Source: an uncultured Alphaproteobacteria bacterium (lineage in GTDB: Bacteria > Pseudomonadota > Alphaproteobacteria > RF32 > CAG-239). From it: a DNA stretch of 64,000 nt. The stretch is taken from NCBI GenBank assembly GCA_944391445.1, contig CALXTL010000010.1, positions 1 through 64,000 on the forward strand. The letters run 5' to 3'. A program made the translations under genes and the position numbers. Position 1 is the first letter of the stretch; the number at the start of each line of letters is the position of its first letter. Shown here piece by piece: positions 19,582 through 27,860 of the stretch. Below the pieces are notes generated by a model. It saw nothing but the letters and a program-made list of their open reading frames with translations, was not told where the DNA came from and searched no databases.

Positions 19582-20412
19582 TTATTCGCTTTTCAGAATC
19601 TCTGCGATTTCGGCCGTTTTCAAAATATTCATCATACCGACGGTATGGTAACCGCAGTCGACATGAATAACCTCGCCGGTAATGCCGGTGCCGCAGGCAG
19701 ACAACAAACCGAGAGCAGCCATACCGACTTCTTCCTGGGTCACATTACGCTGCAACGGCGCATTCAGCTCATTCCAATGCAGAATTTTGCGAAAATCACC
19801 GATTCCTGATGCAGCCAAAGTTTTAATCGGTCCTGCCGAGATGGCATTCACCCGGATACCCTGAGCACCGAGATCCGCCGCGGCATAACGTACGGAAGCC
19901 TCCAACGCAGCCTTGGCCACACCCATAATATTATAGTTTGGCAAAACCCGTTCACTCCCCATATAAGTCAGCGTTACAACAGAACCGCCTTCATTCATGA
20001 TTCCGGAAGCATATTTGCAGGCCTCAATGAACGAAAAGCAGGAAATATCCATGGTCATTGCAAAATTATCGCGGGTGGTATCGATTGTCCGCCCTTTAAG
20101 CTGATTTTTATCGGAAAAAGCAATGGCGTGAACCAAAAAATCAATTTTCCCCCATTTTTCGCCAAGTTCTTTGAAACAAGCTTCAACACTGGCCGAATCC
20201 GAAACATCGCATTTAATCAACAGCGACTCTTTATCAAGTTGTGCGGCCAAAGGCTGAACACGTTTTTCCAGCGCCTCGTTTTGATAAGAAATCGCAATCT
20301 GAGCACCTTGCGCGTTCAGAGCCTGCGCGATTCCCCAGGCAATCGATTTATCGTTGGCCAGCCCCATAATCAGGCCTTTTTTTCCGGCCATAAGGCCGCA
20401 AGTTTCAGTCAT
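19582..20412 (-). CDS. fabI: Enoyl-ACP reductase (NADH)
   Basis: A 276-residue short-chain dehydrogenase that catalyses the last reduction of each fatty-acid elongation cycle. It has GLANDKSIAWGIA (nucleotide-binding, about 17-29) and the FabI-type catalytic pattern Tyr-x6-Met-x3-Lys in NYNIMGVAKAAL. The ISAGPIKTLAASGI segment and a C-terminal GGYHTVG-like end are also present. ATG at 20412 has GAGGA eight bases upstream; an in-frame TTG earlier was rejected because it overlaps that ribosome site. It is the first gene before sppA-gatCAB. Confidence 0.96.
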   Translation of the reverse strand: MTETCGLMAGKKGLIMGLANDKSIAWGIAQALNAQGAQIAISYQNEALEKRVQPLAAQLDKESLLIKCDVSDSASVEACFKELGEKWGKIDFLVHAIAFSDKNQLKGRTIDTTRDNFAMTMDISCFSFIEACKYASGIMNEGGSVVTLTYMGSERVLPNYNIMGVAKAALEASVRYAAADLGAQGIRVNAISAGPIKTLAASGIGDFRKILHWNELNAPLQRNVTQEEVGMAALGLLSACGTGITGEVIHVDCGYHTVGMMNILKTAEIAEILKSE

Positions 20413-20536
20413 GACGTTTTTCCTCAACAGTTTTTACACAATACACAATCCAGTTAATATAACTTGAATTCTTACGGAGAGTTCTATAAAATTTGAAAAG
20501 ATTTGTAAATACTTTTTATCAGCGAAAGCCCCGGTG

Positions 20537-21478
20537 ATGAATAACTTTAGCATTCAACTGAGCCAATCCGTCAAATCCTGCGCCTCGGCCGTGGGAAATT
20601 TTATTGTTTTTCTGACCAGACGCGCTCGCAGCGATATGATTTTCCGGGTAGCCTCATCTTTAAGCTATACCTCCTTGATTGCGCTGGTACCGCTGTTGGC
20701 GGTTGGTTTGGCTATTTTTTCGGTTTTTCCGGTTTTTTCAGAGGTTCGCGTCCAATTTCAGGAACTTGTGCTCAAAAACTTTGTTCCCAACACCGAGCAG
20801 GAAATTGTCTTTTATCTAAATCAATTTGTCAGTGCTGCCGCCAAGCTGACCACTGTCGGCGTCATTGGCATTGTCATCACGGCAATTTTGCTGCTTTCCA
20901 CCATTGAAAACGGCCTGAACTTCATTTTCAAAGTATACAAACCGCGCAGCATTCGCACCAAAATTACGCTTTATTGGACAGTCATCACTCTGGGGCCTTT
21001 ACTGCTTGGCACGGCTTTTTCAATGCGCGGCTACGTCTTTGCGCTGCAAAAATTTATGCCGGACTACTTCATCAGCGCAGAACTGTTTTTTTCCACCATC
21101 ATGCCTAGTTTTCTGACCATTTTGTCGTTAGTCATCCTTTATGTACTGGTTCCCAACAAAAAAGTCAAAATAAGCAATGCTCTGGCCGGAGCTTTGATTG
21201 CCTCACTTCTGTTTTATCTGATTCGCAAAGTATTTGCCTTTGTCATGTCGTTTGACACAGTCTACACCACACTTTACGGTGCACTGGCCATTATTCCGAT
21301 CATGCTGATTTGGCTTTACCTCATCTGGGTGGTTGTTATTTTCGGCGCTGTTGTCACCGCAGCGCTGGGTGAATTTCGCGAAGGCCGCGACCTGCCTGAA
21401 AATCAGAGAATACAGCAAGCATACCGGGAAAAAATCCGCCAGCGGAACAAAAAACTCTTGCCAAGAGAACAAAAATAG
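20537..21478 (+). CDS. YihY/UPF0761 family membrane protein
   Basis: A 313-residue inner-membrane protein of the YihY/virulence factor BrkB family. About six transmembrane helices are seen. The marks of the family are ASSLSYTSLIALVPLLAVGLA near residue 45, NGLNFIFKV near 130, and a C-terminal LWLYLIWVVVIFGAVVTA. The tail is cytoplasmic and very basic. It is not an RNase despite old RNase BN annotations. A GTG three bases earlier is possible. The recA SOS box overlaps the end of this gene. Confidence 0.9.
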   Translation: MNNFSIQLSQSVKSCASAVGNFIVFLTRRARSDMIFRVASSLSYTSLIALVPLLAVGLAIFSVFPVFSEVRVQFQELVLKNFVPNTEQEIVFYLNQFVSAAAKLTTVGVIGIVITAILLLSTIENGLNFIFKVYKPRSIRTKITLYWTVITLGPLLLGTAFSMRGYVFALQKFMPDYFISAELFFSTIMPSFLTILSLVILYVLVPNKKVKISNALAGALIASLLFYLIRKVFAFVMSFDTVYTTLYGALAIIPIMLIWLYLIWVVVIFGAVVTAALGEFREGRDLPENQRIQQAYREKIRQRNKKLLPREQK

Positions 21479-21481
21479 AAC
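21467..21481. promoter_or_regulatory. Predicted LexA (SOS) box of recA
   Basis: The sequence reads GAAC, seven bases, GAAC, the direct-repeat operator used by alphaproteobacterial LexA (GAAC-N7-GAAC). It starts 58 bases before the recA ATG and overlaps the stop of the preceding gene. LexA repression of recA is the expected role. Confidence 0.8.
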
Positions 21482-21524
21482 ATATTATATCTGACGAAAA
21501 CTACTAACGGAGAAAAAACAAACT

Positions 21525-22553
21525 ATGGATAAAGATAAAGCACTGGACGCGGCAATGAGCCAAATTGAAAAAGCCTTTGGCAAAGGTTCCATCATGCGCC
21601 TCGGCCAAGACAACGCACATGTCGATATCGAAGGCATATCCACCGGATCGCTTGGTCTGGACATGGCGCTTGGCATCGGCGGGCTGCCCCGCGGCCGCAT
21701 TGTTGAGATTTACGGCCCTGAAAGCTCCGGTAAAACAACTCTGGCCTTAAGCGTCATCGCCCAGGCGCAGAAAAACGGCGGTACTTGTGCGTTCATTGAT
21801 GCCGAGCACGCGCTTGACCCTTCTTATGCCAAAAAAATCGGCGTTGACATTGAAAATCTGCTGATCTCTCAGCCCGATGCCGGCGAACAGGCGCTTGAAA
21901 TCACCGACACCTTGGTTCGTTCCGGTGCCATAGATGTTCTGGTTGTCGATTCGGTTGCTGCGCTGGTCCCCAAAGCGGAACTTGAAGGCGAGATGGGCGA
22001 TTCTCATATGGGGCTGCAAGCACGTCTGATGTCGCAGGCTCTGCGCAAACTGACCTCCACCATTGCCCGCTCCAATACTTTGGTCATTTTCATCAACCAA
22101 ATTCGCATGAAAATCGGCGTCATGTTTGGCAATCCGGAAACCACTACCGGCGGCAATGCTCTCAAATTTTACGCTTCTGTCCGCATTGACATCCGCAGCA
22201 TTGGCAAAATCAAAGACAAAGAAGACATCATCGGCAGCCAGACCCGTGTTAAGATTGTCAAAAACAAAGTCGCGCCTCCGTTCAAAGTTGTTGATTTTGA
22301 CATTATGTATGGCGAAGGCATTTCCAAAACCGGCGAACTGATTGACCTCGGCGTCAAAGCCAATGTGATTGAAAAATCCGGCGCCTGGTTTGCCTATAAC
22401 GGCGACAAGCTCGGTCAGGGGCGTGAAAATGCCAAATTATTTTTGAAAGAGCACCCTGAAATTGCTTTGGAAATTGAAAATAAGATCAAAGCCGATGCCG
22501 GACATCTGAGCTCGGAAATGATCGGCGACAACGAACCGGCCGCGGAAGAATAA
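21525..22553 (+). CDS. recA: Recombinase RecA
   Basis: A 342-residue DNA-dependent ATPase that forms the presynaptic filament, drives homologous recombination and triggers LexA self-cleavage. Walker A is GPESSGKT (64-71). LLVDSVAAL-type Walker B, the loop 1 and loop 2 segments ([20 protein letters not shown] and [16 protein letters not shown]) and the acidic C-terminal tail are all present. GGAG precedes the ATG, a LexA box lies upstream, and a hairpin terminator follows. Length is normal. Confidence 0.99.
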   Translation: MDKDKALDAAMSQIEKAFGKGSIMRLGQDNAHVDIEGISTGSLGLDMALGIGGLPRGRIVEIYGPESSGKTTLALSVIAQAQKNGGTCAFIDAEHALDPSYAKKIGVDIENLLISQPDAGEQALEITDTLVRSGAIDVLVVDSVAALVPKAELEGEMGDSHMGLQARLMSQALRKLTSTIARSNTLVIFINQIRMKIGVMFGNPETTTGGNALKFYASVRIDIRSIGKIKDKEDIIGSQTRVKIVKNKVAPPFKVVDFDIMYGEGISKTGELIDLGVKANVIEKSGAWFAYNGDKLGQGRENAKLFLKEHPEIALEIENKIKADAGHLSSEMIGDNEPAAEE

Positions 22554-22585
22554 TCTTTTTTTCTGCAAAACGGCATTAAACTCCC

Positions 22586-22618
22586 GTTTTTTCTGCAAAG
22601 CGGGAGTTCTTTTATTTC
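22586..22618 (+). terminator. recA terminator
   Basis: AACTCCCG and CGGGAGTT pair around a loop of about 14 bases, followed by CTTTTATTT, 33 bases after the recA stop. Confidence 0.85.
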
Positions 22619-22716
22619 CAATGTCTTTTTGCTATGGATATCTTTGTCTTTTTGATATAATTTTCGCTCTGTTGCTTATATCATCTCGACATAAGCAAGA
22701 TAAAGGAGTTTTTTCC

Positions 22717-23832
22717 ATGAAACTGATGATTGTCAAGGATCGCAATGTCAACAGCCGCTTTGTCTGGGATTTTTGCAACATGCTGGCCAAACGCGGTCAT
22801 AAAGTCAATTTTGTTTTCGACAGCTATAAAAAACAAGAAAAACCGGAGAATCTTCTGCCGGAAGTAAAAGTTCTAAACCTTTGCGCTAAAACGGGAAATT
22901 TTCTGCAAGATAGCTGGACGGCATTGAAAAGCATTTTCCAAACGCCCTCATTTCGCTATGCCCGAGCCATTAAAACAATCAAACCGGATGCTGTCATTTG
23001 TTATTTTTTAAAAGACGTCTACAACGTCTGTTTTTTGCATAACTATGACATTCCGATCATTCTCATGGTGCATAATCATCCGCCGGTTTTCTTTGCACCG
23101 TTGCGCCGCAAGCCGATCCGTTACCGGATTATGAAAAAACAGTTAGCCAAAGTTGCTGCCTATGACCTGCTGCTTGAAAGTTTCAAAGGCAGCATCGGCA
23201 GCGACTATCCCTGTCGCGAAGAAGTTGTCATCGGCAACATCATCAAGCAGATTGCGCCGGCTGAACGCACCGACCTCAGCCACGAAAAGAAAAAAATTGC
23301 TTACATCGGCCGTGTAGACAAAACACAAAAGCGCCAGCATCTGCTGATTGAAGCTTTTGGCAAAATTGCCCGCGATTTTCCTGACTGGACGGTTGAAATA
23401 TACGGCGGCATCAAACATCCAGACTACCACCGGGAGCTGCTGGCGCAGATTAAACGCCTGGGTCTGGAGAAACAAGTTGTATTCATGGGTTATGTAGACG
23501 CACCGCAAATATACGGCAACGTCGACTTTCTGGCCTGGCCGGCTGCTTATGAAGGTTTGTCGATTGCATTGGCCGACGGCCAGGCCCGCGGCCTGCCGGC
23601 AATAGGCTTTGCCGACGCTCCGTCCGTCAACGAAGTCATCATTGACGGCGTCAACGGCTTTTTAGCCAAAGATATTGACGACTTTGCCGCCAAAATGGCC
23701 ATCCTGATGCAAGATAAAAACCTCCGCATCAAAATGGGACAAGAAGCCGTCAAAACCGTTGCGCGCTATGCCGAAGAAAATATTGCTGATGCCTGGGAAG
23801 CCCTGCTCCGCCGTCTGACCGGAAAACAATAA
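22717..23832 (+). CDS. GT4 family glycosyltransferase
   Basis: A 371-residue GT-B fold glycosyltransferase, probably acting on a lipopolysaccharide or capsule precursor at the cytoplasmic face of the membrane. The C-terminal Rossmann domain begins at IAYIGRVDKTQKRQHLLIEAF (about 192), with FMGYVD and the nucleotide-sugar site YEGLSIALADGQARGLP near residue 288, where the EX7E pattern is seen. AAGGAG lies upstream of the ATG. It is separated from the minus-strand glycan operon by the ankyrin gene. Donor and acceptor cannot be told. Confidence 0.9.
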   Translation: MKLMIVKDRNVNSRFVWDFCNMLAKRGHKVNFVFDSYKKQEKPENLLPEVKVLNLCAKTGNFLQDSWTALKSIFQTPSFRYARAIKTIKPDAVICYFLKDVYNVCFLHNYDIPIILMVHNHPPVFFAPLRRKPIRYRIMKKQLAKVAAYDLLLESFKGSIGSDYPCREEVVIGNIIKQIAPAERTDLSHEKKKIAYIGRVDKTQKRQHLLIEAFGKIARDFPDWTVEIYGGIKHPDYHRELLAQIKRLGLEKQVVFMGYVDAPQIYGNVDFLAWPAAYEGLSIALADGQARGLPAIGFADAPSVNEVIIDGVNGFLAKDIDDFAAKMAILMQDKNLRIKMGQEAVKTVARYAEENIADAWEALLRRLTGKQ

Positions 23833-23840
23833 TCTGATTT

Positions 23841-24719
23841 CTATGGCTCTTTGCGAATGATATCATAGCGGCTGCCGCGCCGTTCTTGCGTATATAATAA
23901 TCCGTTTTTGTTGCGAATTTTCGGATTCGCACCGGCATTAATCAACAAACGGATTGCCTCGTTGTTATCAGCGGCAATAGCCGAAAACAACGGTGTATTG
24001 CCATTATTATCGCGAATATCCAGATCGGCTTTACGACTGATCAGATATTTCAAAGGCTCCAGACTTTCGCCTTTCGACACATTGGCGGCCAGATGCAGCG
24101 GCGCCAAACCGCCGGCATCCTGAGCATTAATATCGGCGCCGTTTTCAACTAAAAGTTTGATCACCTCCATAATATACGGCATCTGCGCTTCCCGAATTTG
24201 CTTAAACACATCACGATAAACCCCGCGCACGGCTTTGCGGTCTCGTTCGCTGACCTGGCTGCACGGTTTAGCAGAAAGAATCCCCGGTACTTCGCATGTA
24301 CCGTTTGTCTGTTTCAATTTACTATCCACCGCGTCAATAAAATCCCGCTCCTGAATTTCCGATTGCGTAAGCAAAGAGATCGTCCAGCTCAGCGGTGCCA
24401 TTGTCCCTGTCTGACAAGGCTGTTTGTTGACATCGGCGCCGCCGGCAATCAGAATTCTGATTTTGGCCACAGCATCCTCCGGCAAACTGAGATTCGGCCC
24501 GTTTTCGGTTATAACAATGCTCTGAATAGCCGTGTTCAGCAATGTCCGGCAATCATAAACCTGGTTCAGCAATGCCGGCGTCGCAACCCGAGCCAAATCG
24601 CCGACACTGCCGCTATAAATAAGCTGTTCCGCCTGAACAAAATTCTGACCGACACTGACAGCCCACGCTTTTCCGGAAAGCAACGCGCCCAGTGCCGCCG
24701 CAAGCAAAAACTTTTTCAT
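23841..24719 (-). CDS. Secreted ankyrin-repeat protein
   Basis: A 292-residue protein with a cleavable signal peptide (about 1-20, ending KAWA). A Cys-containing central region of unknown fold follows (about 30-185). Three ankyrin repeats (about 180-280) are marked by NGADINAQDAGGLAPLHLAA, KADLDIRDNNGNTPLFSAI and AGANPKIRNKNG. Ankyrin repeats mediate protein-protein contacts; in host-associated bacteria such proteins can be effectors, but a signal peptide suggests a periplasmic role here. It converges with the GT4 gene, with only 8 bases between them. Confidence 0.88.
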   Translation of the reverse strand: MKKFLLAAALGALLSGKAWAVSVGQNFVQAEQLIYSGSVGDLARVATPALLNQVYDCRTLLNTAIQSIVITENGPNLSLPEDAVAKIRILIAGGADVNKQPCQTGTMAPLSWTISLLTQSEIQERDFIDAVDSKLKQTNGTCEVPGILSAKPCSQVSERDRKAVRGVYRDVFKQIREAQMPYIMEVIKLLVENGADINAQDAGGLAPLHLAANVSKGESLEPLKYLISRKADLDIRDNNGNTPLFSAIAADNNEAIRLLINAGANPKIRNKNGLLYTQERRGSRYDIIRKEP

Positions 24720-24791
24720 GAATCAATCTCTTAAACAACAATGTTGATTCTTTTAAATAACAAAAAATATTTAATTCACGCTTAACAAAGC

Positions 24792-24825
24792 AATAAAAGA
24801 CGCCCTCATGAGGGCGTCTTTTATT
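24792..24825. terminator. Terminator of the glycan operon
   Basis: AATAAAAGACGCCCTC and GAGGGCGTCTTTTATT form a perfect 16-bp stem around a TAT/ATG-type loop. It lies downstream of the minus-strand glycan genes. Confidence 0.9.
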
Positions 24826-24942
24826 GCCGGAAACTACTTAAGGTTAATCGCATAGCGAAATTCCCCTTTCATAATTTCTTTACCAGTGCGATATTTCCCG
24901 CAAAACGGGTCACCCCAAAGAAAAAACAAAGACTTAAAAAAT

Positions 24943-27135
24943 TTATTTATATTGATTTCTGAATTTTCTGCGCTTTTGTTTATTAAAAATAAAACAGGAA
25001 ATTATCCGAGCCAAAAAATTTCTAAATTTAACAATCTGCATATTCCGCTTCATCTTTCGTTTGTTATTCGGCGCAATCTCTAATGCATCTTTCAACCAAT
25101 TCAAACTAAATATTCTAAAAGCGTCAATTTTTTTGTTAACTTCCGACCAATTAATTTGCATATGAGCAACGGCATCGGCAATTTCTTTCTCTGAACACAC
25201 GATCAAACGTTCATCCAAACCGAACTTTGTCAACAACGATTTAGCGCGTTCATTATCCTCGCCGGGCTTAGCCAGATAAACAAATGGCCGGTTATACAAC
25301 AAACTAAAACAAATACCGTGAAAAGAAGAAGTAATAACCAGCGCCGCATTTTGAATCAGCGCCAACCACTGAGCAAATGAGCGTGAATGGTTGCTTCCGT
25401 CTTTAAAAGCATTATATAGCGGCATATCTAGGCAGACATCATACGGATTAAATTTCCAAAAGGTATAGTAGACCGCATATTTTCCACAAGGAATCTCAAC
25501 TTTACCATCATCAATAATACATTGATAATCTTTCGGATGCAGCAACAAAGACGGATCAATAACATGGGTGGCATCAATACCGGCATAATCCCGGCAAATA
25601 TCAATACCGCTTTTCTCCCGAACAGAAACAGCATCAAACCGCCGCATGCAGCCGCGTTTATACCAATCCGGCGCCGGTTGTTGATTTTCGCAAAAAGAAG
25701 CTCCATAGGCAATCAATGTCTTTTTACCTTTAATCCAATCGGCAAAATAGACATATTCCCTCGTATCTTTCCAAATAACATCACTGCCGAAAATAAACTT
25801 TTCAAACATATTGTTAAATTGCTTCAAATCGCGTTTTTCTACCGCAAAACCTGACAAAGTAAGATATTTTTCCCTGAACTTCCACATTGCGCTTTGCGGA
25901 TCAAAATTCATTGTGATCGGATTCTTGTAATAATTAATCGTATATGGCTCATAGCCAAGATCTCTGACCACTTTTTCCATTGCAAAAGCCAGCAACAAAG
26001 CGCCGTAATTATCACGCGGATAATTAAAATTCATCAAGCCTACTTTTTTGTTTTTAATAGCCTGCTCAAAGGGTAATTCTGCAGCAAAACGTTCAAGTAT
26101 CTCTTCCCGATCCGGCGCAATTGCGGGAATATTACCATTGATTTTGTTCAAAGGACTGTTGCAGCGACTGTCCAAATCAAAATGATGCATCATTTGCCAA
26201 TGCGTATGTTTCAGCAACATTTCGGCTTTTGGAGAATTGACAATAAACAATGAAATTCCTTTGTTTCGTTCTTTGGCAGCCCATTTTGCCCAAACATCGC
26301 CAACAATAATATCGGCATTTCTAACCCGCCCCATAAACGGACAAACCAAACAGCAGTCACGCTTGGTCTTTCCTTGCATATACAGGGGTACATACTCGTT
26401 TTCTTTGTTAATATCCTCAACCTTATGCGTTCCATCGGCAAAGGTAAAAATAATTTTGCCTTTTGCATTTTGCATTTTGCACTCGGCCGGCCGCTTACCA
26501 TATTTGCGGCCGGCAAACTCAAGATAGCTCTGCCAAACTATTGGCGCTCCGCCGCCATGACATAAAATTTCAAGCGTTATCAAATTATCGGGATCTTCAC
26601 CCAGAAAAGCATATAAACCGGCAATTTGACATGGTGTTCCCGAATAAAAAACCATGTGGCCTGCTTTTAAAGCCGCCGCGGTTTCTGTATATGAATTACC
26701 TGTGCTGCCCCATACATATTTAGAGCCACGCATTTTTTCAACTGTTGCCAAATCATTTGTCAAAACCGTTTCAGGTAAAAAATCTTCATTCCATATTGTA
26801 CCGGCAATAAAAATTTTCTGTGTCGTCTGGAAAAAACACTCCGGCTTTGTAAGCAGACTTTTTGCCAAATTAAAAAAAGCTCCGCCGGAAGCGCTGTTCT
26901 CTGCACCGTCGGCTCGCACAACCACGGCTTTTTTAACTGGCGCTCTCTGAATTTTCCGTGTCAATACCGGACAATGCTCAACACACTGGTTGCAATTAAC
27001 ACAAATCTCCTCATCAACCTGCGGCCGCAAAAAACCATACTTATCCCGAACCATATTAATAGCTTTAACGGGACAAACTGCCGCACAGGAACCACAACCA
27101 AAACACAATTCAGTCTGCACTTTTTTGGTAATCAT
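24943..27135 (-). CDS. Ferredoxin/FrhB-like and polysaccharide pyruvyl transferase fusion
   Basis: A 730-residue two-enzyme fusion. Residues 1-60 hold two 4Fe-4S clusters (CFGCGSCAAVC and CVNCNQCVEHC). Residues about 60-370 resemble the FrhB (F420 hydrogenase/dehydrogenase beta) family, with SGGAF and YSGTPCQIAGLYAFLG. Residues about 380-700 are a polysaccharide pyruvyl transferase domain starting VGLMNFNYPRDNYGALLLAF. The combination is seen in bacterial glycan loci, suggesting a redox-linked modification of a surface sugar. The gene overlaps the acyltransferase by 26 bases, with AGGGAG ahead of its ATG. A heptamer repeat lies at about residue 220. Confidence 0.85.
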   Translation of the reverse strand: MITKKVQTELCFGCGSCAAVCPVKAINMVRDKYGFLRPQVDEEICVNCNQCVEHCPVLTRKIQRAPVKKAVVVRADGAENSASGGAFFNLAKSLLTKPECFFQTTQKIFIAGTIWNEDFLPETVLTNDLATVEKMRGSKYVWGSTGNSYTETAAALKAGHMVFYSGTPCQIAGLYAFLGEDPDNLITLEILCHGGGAPIVWQSYLEFAGRKYGKRPAECKMQNAKGKIIFTFADGTHKVEDINKENEYVPLYMQGKTKRDCCLVCPFMGRVRNADIIVGDVWAKWAAKERNKGISLFIVNSPKAEMLLKHTHWQMMHHFDLDSRCNSPLNKINGNIPAIAPDREEILERFAAELPFEQAIKNKKVGLMNFNYPRDNYGALLLAFAMEKVVRDLGYEPYTINYYKNPITMNFDPQSAMWKFREKYLTLSGFAVEKRDLKQFNNMFEKFIFGSDVIWKDTREYVYFADWIKGKKTLIAYGASFCENQQPAPDWYKRGCMRRFDAVSVREKSGIDICRDYAGIDATHVIDPSLLLHPKDYQCIIDDGKVEIPCGKYAVYYTFWKFNPYDVCLDMPLYNAFKDGSNHSRSFAQWLALIQNAALVITSSFHGICFSLLYNRPFVYLAKPGEDNERAKSLLTKFGLDERLIVCSEKEIADAVAHMQINWSEVNKKIDAFRIFSLNWLKDALEIAPNNKRKMKRNMQIVKFRNFLARIISCFIFNKQKRRKFRNQYK
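26454..26481. repeat. Heptanucleotide tandem repeat inside a CDS
   Basis: Four consecutive 7-base units read TTTTGCM on the plus strand: three are identical TTTTGCA and one is TTTTGCC. Seven is not a multiple of three, so gain or loss of a unit would shift the reading frame of the FrhB/pyruvyl transferase gene. Confidence 0.85.
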
Positions 27136-27860
27136 AAATTGTCTCCCTGTGATGTTTAACATGGTGTCTGATAACTTTTGCGGGATTTCCGGCCACAATT
27201 ATATAAGGCTCATCAAATTTAGATGTTACAACCGAACCGCTGCCAACAATTGTATCATGCGGCAAAACAACATTTTTATTAATAATGCTGCGCAACCCGA
27301 TCCAACAAGAATTTCCTATAACGCAAGGATTTTTTTGTTGGTTGAGAACATGACTTGTCCCTTCTTCGACAATAGTATGCCCATCTGTTGTGCGGATAAT
27401 GATTTCATATGAAAAACGACAGTCATCACCGATAAAACATTTACTGCCATTACCAAGCCAGATCTTGGTCCCATTCATACCGGTACGCTTGCCAATTCGA
27501 AGCTCACTACCTTCCCCCGGCAAAAAAATCGCCTCCATATCCAACCCGGCGCTGTCTCCAGAATCTTCAAGCACGCAAAGACTATTGACACATCTTTCTG
27601 AAAAAGAAAGACACACGTGTCGACATTTCAGATTTTTGTGAATTTTCACCACATTATACCCCCCCCCGGGTACTTGAATTGATAATTGACAGATTTTTAG
27701 GCAGATCACTTTGCCGCGTTATTCTGACCTCGGACCGATCATCAAACAAATAAACTTCTGTCAACAATTTTTTCGAACGAAACTTAACCTTAAAGCCAAA
27801 AATACTCAAAATTTTATGCCCGCCGTCACGCGAATCTGCAAAGCCAAACCATTTACTCAT
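27110..27860 (-). CDS. Hexapeptide-repeat acyltransferase, frameshifted at a G9 tract
   Basis: Two overlapping minus-strand frames together look like one acyltransferase. The N-terminal frame (from the ATG at 27860, overlapping the glycosyltransferase stop as ATGA) runs about 67 codons and then stops just after a G9 tract. The C-terminal frame continues with the left-handed beta-helix repeats (EGSELRIGKRTGMNGTKIWL onward) and ends with CWIGLRSIIN and IVAGNPAKVI, typical of xenobiotic/maltose-type acetyltransferases. With G8 (one base less) the frames join into about 249 residues. As drawn here the gene is off. It would O- or N-acetylate a glycan. Confidence 0.82.
27659..27667. repeat. Homopolymer G9 (minus strand) slippage tract
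   Basis: Nine consecutive C on the plus strand (G on the coding strand) sit exactly where the acyltransferase reading frame breaks. Poly-G tracts of this length are classical slipped-strand mispairing sites. Confidence 0.9.
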
